Shown here: piece after piece, positions 42,094 through 46,180 of the stretch | How positions within the stretch are numbered: the stretch's first letter is position 1 | How the letters are laid out: the number at the start of each line of letters is the position of its first letter | NCBI GenBank assembly: GCA_937923255.1 | Contig: CALAIL010000069.1 | Location: 1-46,180, forward strand | Direction of reading: 5' to 3' | Source of the DNA: an uncultured Propionivibrio sp. | GTDB taxonomy: Bacteria; Pseudomonadota; Gammaproteobacteria; Burkholderiales; Rhodocyclaceae | DNA: 46,180 nt | Translations under genes and position numbers: made by a program | Notes under the pieces: model-generated | What the model saw: only the letters and a program-made list of their open reading frames with translations | The model's database searches: none | What the model was told of the DNA's origin: nothing

Positions 42094-43833
42094 TCAAACG
42101 GGTTTGATGGACGAAGCCACCAGCGTTGCATCAAACAGATCGATGGCCTCGCGCACGAATGCGTCCTGCTCTATGGCCGCCACGGCCTGCGCCTGCCGCG
42201 CCTGCTTACGCTTCTGGGCAGCAGCAGCGGGCGTGTCGCCGGAAACCGCATCGACGTCGATACGCAGGCGGATGGCGCGCCCGTAATATGTGTCCAGCGC
42301 CTGCTGTAGCTTATCCTGCGCCGGTTTCATCAGTAAATGCCGGTGTTCCGGCGCCAGCACCAGCGTCATTTCCGCCGCATCCGCCTGGCGCAGAGCACAA
42401 TGCTGCGCCAGCTCGCGCGCCATACCGCCGAGTCCGGATGCCGTCAGTGCAGCCAGAATCTGAGCCCAATGACCCTGCGCTGCCGAAATGTCAGCCACGG
42501 CTGGGAGCGCATCGTCATGCGTAAGGGACGGTTTCAGCGAAGCCTTTTTTTTGGATGCGGCAGCCTCTTTTTCAGGAATAGGAATCTCCGTCTCCAATTG
42601 CGCCGGCGCACTGGTCGCTGCGGCGGATCGGCGCGGCACGTCCTTCTGACCCTTAGAGTCAGCCGAATTTGCACGGCCTTCACCCTGTGCCCTGCGCGCT
42701 TTTTTCCCTATTGCCCGCTGTTCGTCTTTTTCATCCTCATCACCTGCCTGCATGGGGCGGAAGGCGTGCAGACGCAGCAGAGCCATGATGAAACCGGCAC
42801 GCTCGTCGGGCGCCAACGGCAATTCCTGCCGTCCGTGGATGGCGATCTGGTAGCCGAGCTGAACGGACTCCGGGTCGAAACGCGCCGCCAGATCAAGCAG
42901 GCGTGCGCGTTCAGGTAAATCGTCGGCAATCGCGGACGGCGCCAGCTGCGCGACCTGCAGCCGTGTAAACAATCCTGACAATTCCTGCAAGGCTTCGTCA
43001 AAAGACAGACTGCGTGCCGCCATCGCCTCGACAATCCGCAGCGTGGCCGCCACGTCGCCCGCCTGTAGCGTTTCCAGAATATCGTACAGATAGTCGAGAT
43101 CGACCGCGCCAAGCATATCGCGCACCGACGCCTCTTCCACTTTGCCCGCGCCGTGCGCGATCGCCTGGTCGAGCAGCGAAAGCGCATCGCGCATGCTGCC
43201 CGAAGCCGAGCGCGCCAGCAGGTTCAAGGCGCCCGTTTCGGCCGGAATACCTTCTGCCTCGAGAATATGGCGAAGGTGATCGACGATAAGCTGCGGCGGC
43301 ATCTGCTTGAGGTTGAATTGCAGACAACGCGAAAGTACCGTCACCGGGATTTTTTGCGGATCGGTCGTCGCCAAAATGAACTTGATATGCGCCGGCGGTT
43401 CCTCCAGCGTCTTCAGCATGGCGTTGAAGGCCGAATTCGACAGCATGTGCACTTCGTCGATGACATAGACTTTGAAGCGACCGCGCGTCGGCGCATACAC
43501 GGCGTTTTCCAGCAGCTGCCGCATTTCATCGACTTTGGTATTGGTCGCCGCATCCACTTCGAGCAAATCGACGAAACGGCCGCTGTCGATTTCCGTGCAG
43601 GCGGAACAAGTACCACAGGGCGTCGCCGTCACGCCGGTTTCACAATTGAGCGATTTGGCGAGAATGCGCGCCAGCGTTGTCTTGCCGACGCCGCGCGTGC
43701 CGGTAAAAAGATAGGCGTGGTGCAGCCGCTGCTCATTCAGCGCGTGCGTCAGCGCCCGCACGACGTGCTCCTGGCCGACCAGACTGGCAAATGTTTTCGG
43801 CCGCCATTTGCGCGCCAGAACCTGATAACTCAT
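42094..43833 (-). CDS. dnaX: DNA polymerase III subunits gamma/tau
   Basis: This 579-aa clamp-loader ATPase starts YQVLARKWRPKTFASLVGQE. It has Walker A GTRGVGKTTLARILAKSLNC, a zinc finger (CETGVTATPCGTCSAC), DEVHMLS (Walker B) and the SRC motif (LSRCLQFNLKQM). Domain III follows, then a variable Lys/Glu/Ala-rich region and the tau C-terminal domain that binds the polymerase alpha subunit (ASGLGGMARELAQHCAL). An A8-G run at codons ~428-430 could shift translation and give a ~439-aa gamma-like product. It is the first gene of dnaX-ybaB-recR. Confidence 0.94.
   Translation of the reverse strand: MSYQVLARKWRPKTFASLVGQEHVVRALTHALNEQRLHHAYLFTGTRGVGKTTLARILAKSLNCETGVTATPCGTCSACTEIDSGRFVDLLEVDAATNTKVDEMRQLLENAVYAPTRGRFKVYVIDEVHMLSNSAFNAMLKTLEEPPAHIKFILATTDPQKIPVTVLSRCLQFNLKQMPPQLIVDHLRHILEAEGIPAETGALNLLARSASGSMRDALSLLDQAIAHGAGKVEEASVRDMLGAVDLDYLYDILETLQAGDVAATLRIVEAMAARSLSFDEALQELSGLFTRLQVAQLAPSAIADDLPERARLLDLAARFDPESVQLGYQIAIHGRQELPLAPDERAGFIMALLRLHAFRPMQAGDEDEKDEQRAIGKKARRAQGEGRANSADSKGQKDVPRRSAAATSAPAQLETEIPIPEKEAAASKKKASLKPSLTHDDALPAVADISAAQGHWAQILAALTASGLGGMARELAQHCALRQADAAEMTLVLAPEHRHLLMKPAQDKLQQALDTYYGRAIRLRIDVDAVSGDTPAAAAQKRKQARQAQAVAAIEQDAFVREAIDLFDATLVASSIKPV
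42544..42552 (-). other. dnaX slippery site (A8-G), candidate programmed frameshift
   Basis: On the minus strand AAA-AAA-AAG encodes Lys428-430 and contains A-AAA-AAG, the E. coli dnaX heptamer. After a -1 shift, nine codons (GFAETVPYA) are read before a TGA at 42515-42517. An AGAGG lies about 11 nt upstream, at the spacing of the stimulatory internal Shine-Dalgarno of E. coli dnaX. RNA-polymerase slippage on A8 is an alternative. Confidence 0.65.
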
Positions 43834-43895
43834 GCGCCGATTCTACTCCGGATTACCCTGCGCCCGAAAATCGCGAACACACCGTAGCGCGCCGC

Positions 43896-45740
<1,845 letters not shown>

Positions 45741-45849
45741 GAAACACTGACCTGTTAAAAGGGGCGGTGATTCTAGCACGCCGCATGCCAACGCACTTGC
45801 TCGCCTGCGTGCCGGCGGATGCCGAAACAAAGCGCCGCTGCAAAATGAC

Positions 45850-46049
45850 ACGGCGGCGCGTTTCCCGATAGGTGCCGCCGGAACCCGCGTAAACAGGGCG
45901 TTTGCGGGCAGGCACCTCTGGAACCCTTATAAATAAAGGGCTTCAGGGCAGGGGTGCCGGAGATGCCCTGTTTACAAGGGCTCCAGAGCATACCCCTCTG
46001 AAATACCCTAAATACACGGGCTAGCGGGCAAGTGCCCGAAAAACCTAAA
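45850..46049. repeat. 40-nt tandem palindromic repeat array, copy 4 (uninterrupted)
   Basis: A diverged leading unit (~45850-45888) is followed by units at 45889-45928 (40 nt), 45929-45969 (41 nt), 45970-46009 (40 nt) and 46010-46049. The order and lengths (40-41-40) equal those of copies 1 and 3. This copy has no MITE-like insertion and shows what the intact array looks like: CCGCGTAAACAGGGCG, CCCTTATAAATAAAGGGC, GCCCTGTTTACAAGGGC and CCCTAAATACACGGGC are the successive junctions. Confidence 0.82.
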
Positions 46050-46140
46050 AACAAGAATTGAAAGGGTTGTTTGACTGTAGGTGCTGGCTCCGCCCGCGAG
46101 GCTTCTCTTGATACCGTTGCGCTGTGCGGCAGCGCACCCC

Positions 46141-46174
46141 GCTGACTTTCTTTGCTTCGCCAAAGAAAGTCAGC
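46141..46174. repeat. Perfect inverted repeat with 14-bp arms
   Basis: Arms GCTGACTTTCTTTG and CAAAGAAAGTCAGC surround CTTCGC. The sequence type (ACTTTCTTTG-N6-CAAAGAAAGT) occurs widely in proteobacterial intergenic regions, from memory. It could be an intrinsic terminator-like hairpin or the edge of a further element beyond the window. Confidence 0.8.
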
Positions 46175-46180
46175 AAAGAA

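Larger units (their letters stand above)
45741..46180. other. Repeat-rich region at the window end
   Basis: No gene was found. It contains the fourth 40-nt array and a 14-bp-arm inverted repeat at the very edge. Confidence 0.5.

Overview
The window looks like a chromosomal segment of a betaproteobacterium. This is inferred from the recR-ybaB-dnaX order, the sspA-sspB pair, an MCE lipid-transport operon, NnrS, SlyX and a moderately high G+C content. Almost everything is housekeeping, envelope or transport. I see no prophage, transposase gene, CRISPR array, rRNA or tRNA. The most unusual content is not protein-coding: a family of 40-nt tandem palindromic repeats occurs at four intergenic places (1-190, 9071-9230, 30071-30383, 45850-46049). 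A ~104-bp MITE-like element sits inside two of them at the same junction, and its core resembles, from memory, an intergenic repeat common in Neisseria.

Layout: 299-6054 (minus) is a tightly packed operon: ppx, a STAS-fused MlaE-type permease, an MlaF-type ATPase, an MlaD/MCE protein, an ABC-auxiliary lipoprotein and a PACE efflux protein. Polyphosphate kinase (ppk) is divergent from ppx at 6515-8692. 9379-11541 is a Fur-box-preceded haem/haemoglobin-type TonB receptor. 12048-15330 (minus) holds an NAD(P)H oxidoreductase, an Asp/Glu racemase and the ABC-F protein Uup, ended by a clear terminator. Divergent from these, 15717-18628 is a four-gene CjaA-type (cysteine) ABC importer, followed by a half-length AbrB membrane protein. 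19936-30000 carries a long U32-family protein, phospholipase PldA, an M48 lipoprotein protease, NnrS, SlyX, a zinc-ribbon membrane protein, the PutP proline symporter and a crotonase. 30433-38035 has RbgA/YlqF, a class-32 methyltransferase, BrnQ behind a structured leader, and a SitABCD Mn/Fe importer behind a near-perfect Fur box. 38208-45740 (minus) has a CorC/HlyC-type protein, sspB, sspA, recR, ybaB, dnaX and typA.

Functional themes are polyphosphate turnover (ppx/ppk), envelope lipid traffic (MCE system, PldA, M48 protease), metal and haem uptake under probable Fur control, and amino-acid import (Cys-type ABC, PutP, BrnQ). dnaX carries an A8-G slippery run that would produce a short gamma-like product of about the E. 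coli size. The starts of several genes were moved inward from the longest frame on Shine-Dalgarno and family grounds. All family calls are from reading the sequence, without database searches.
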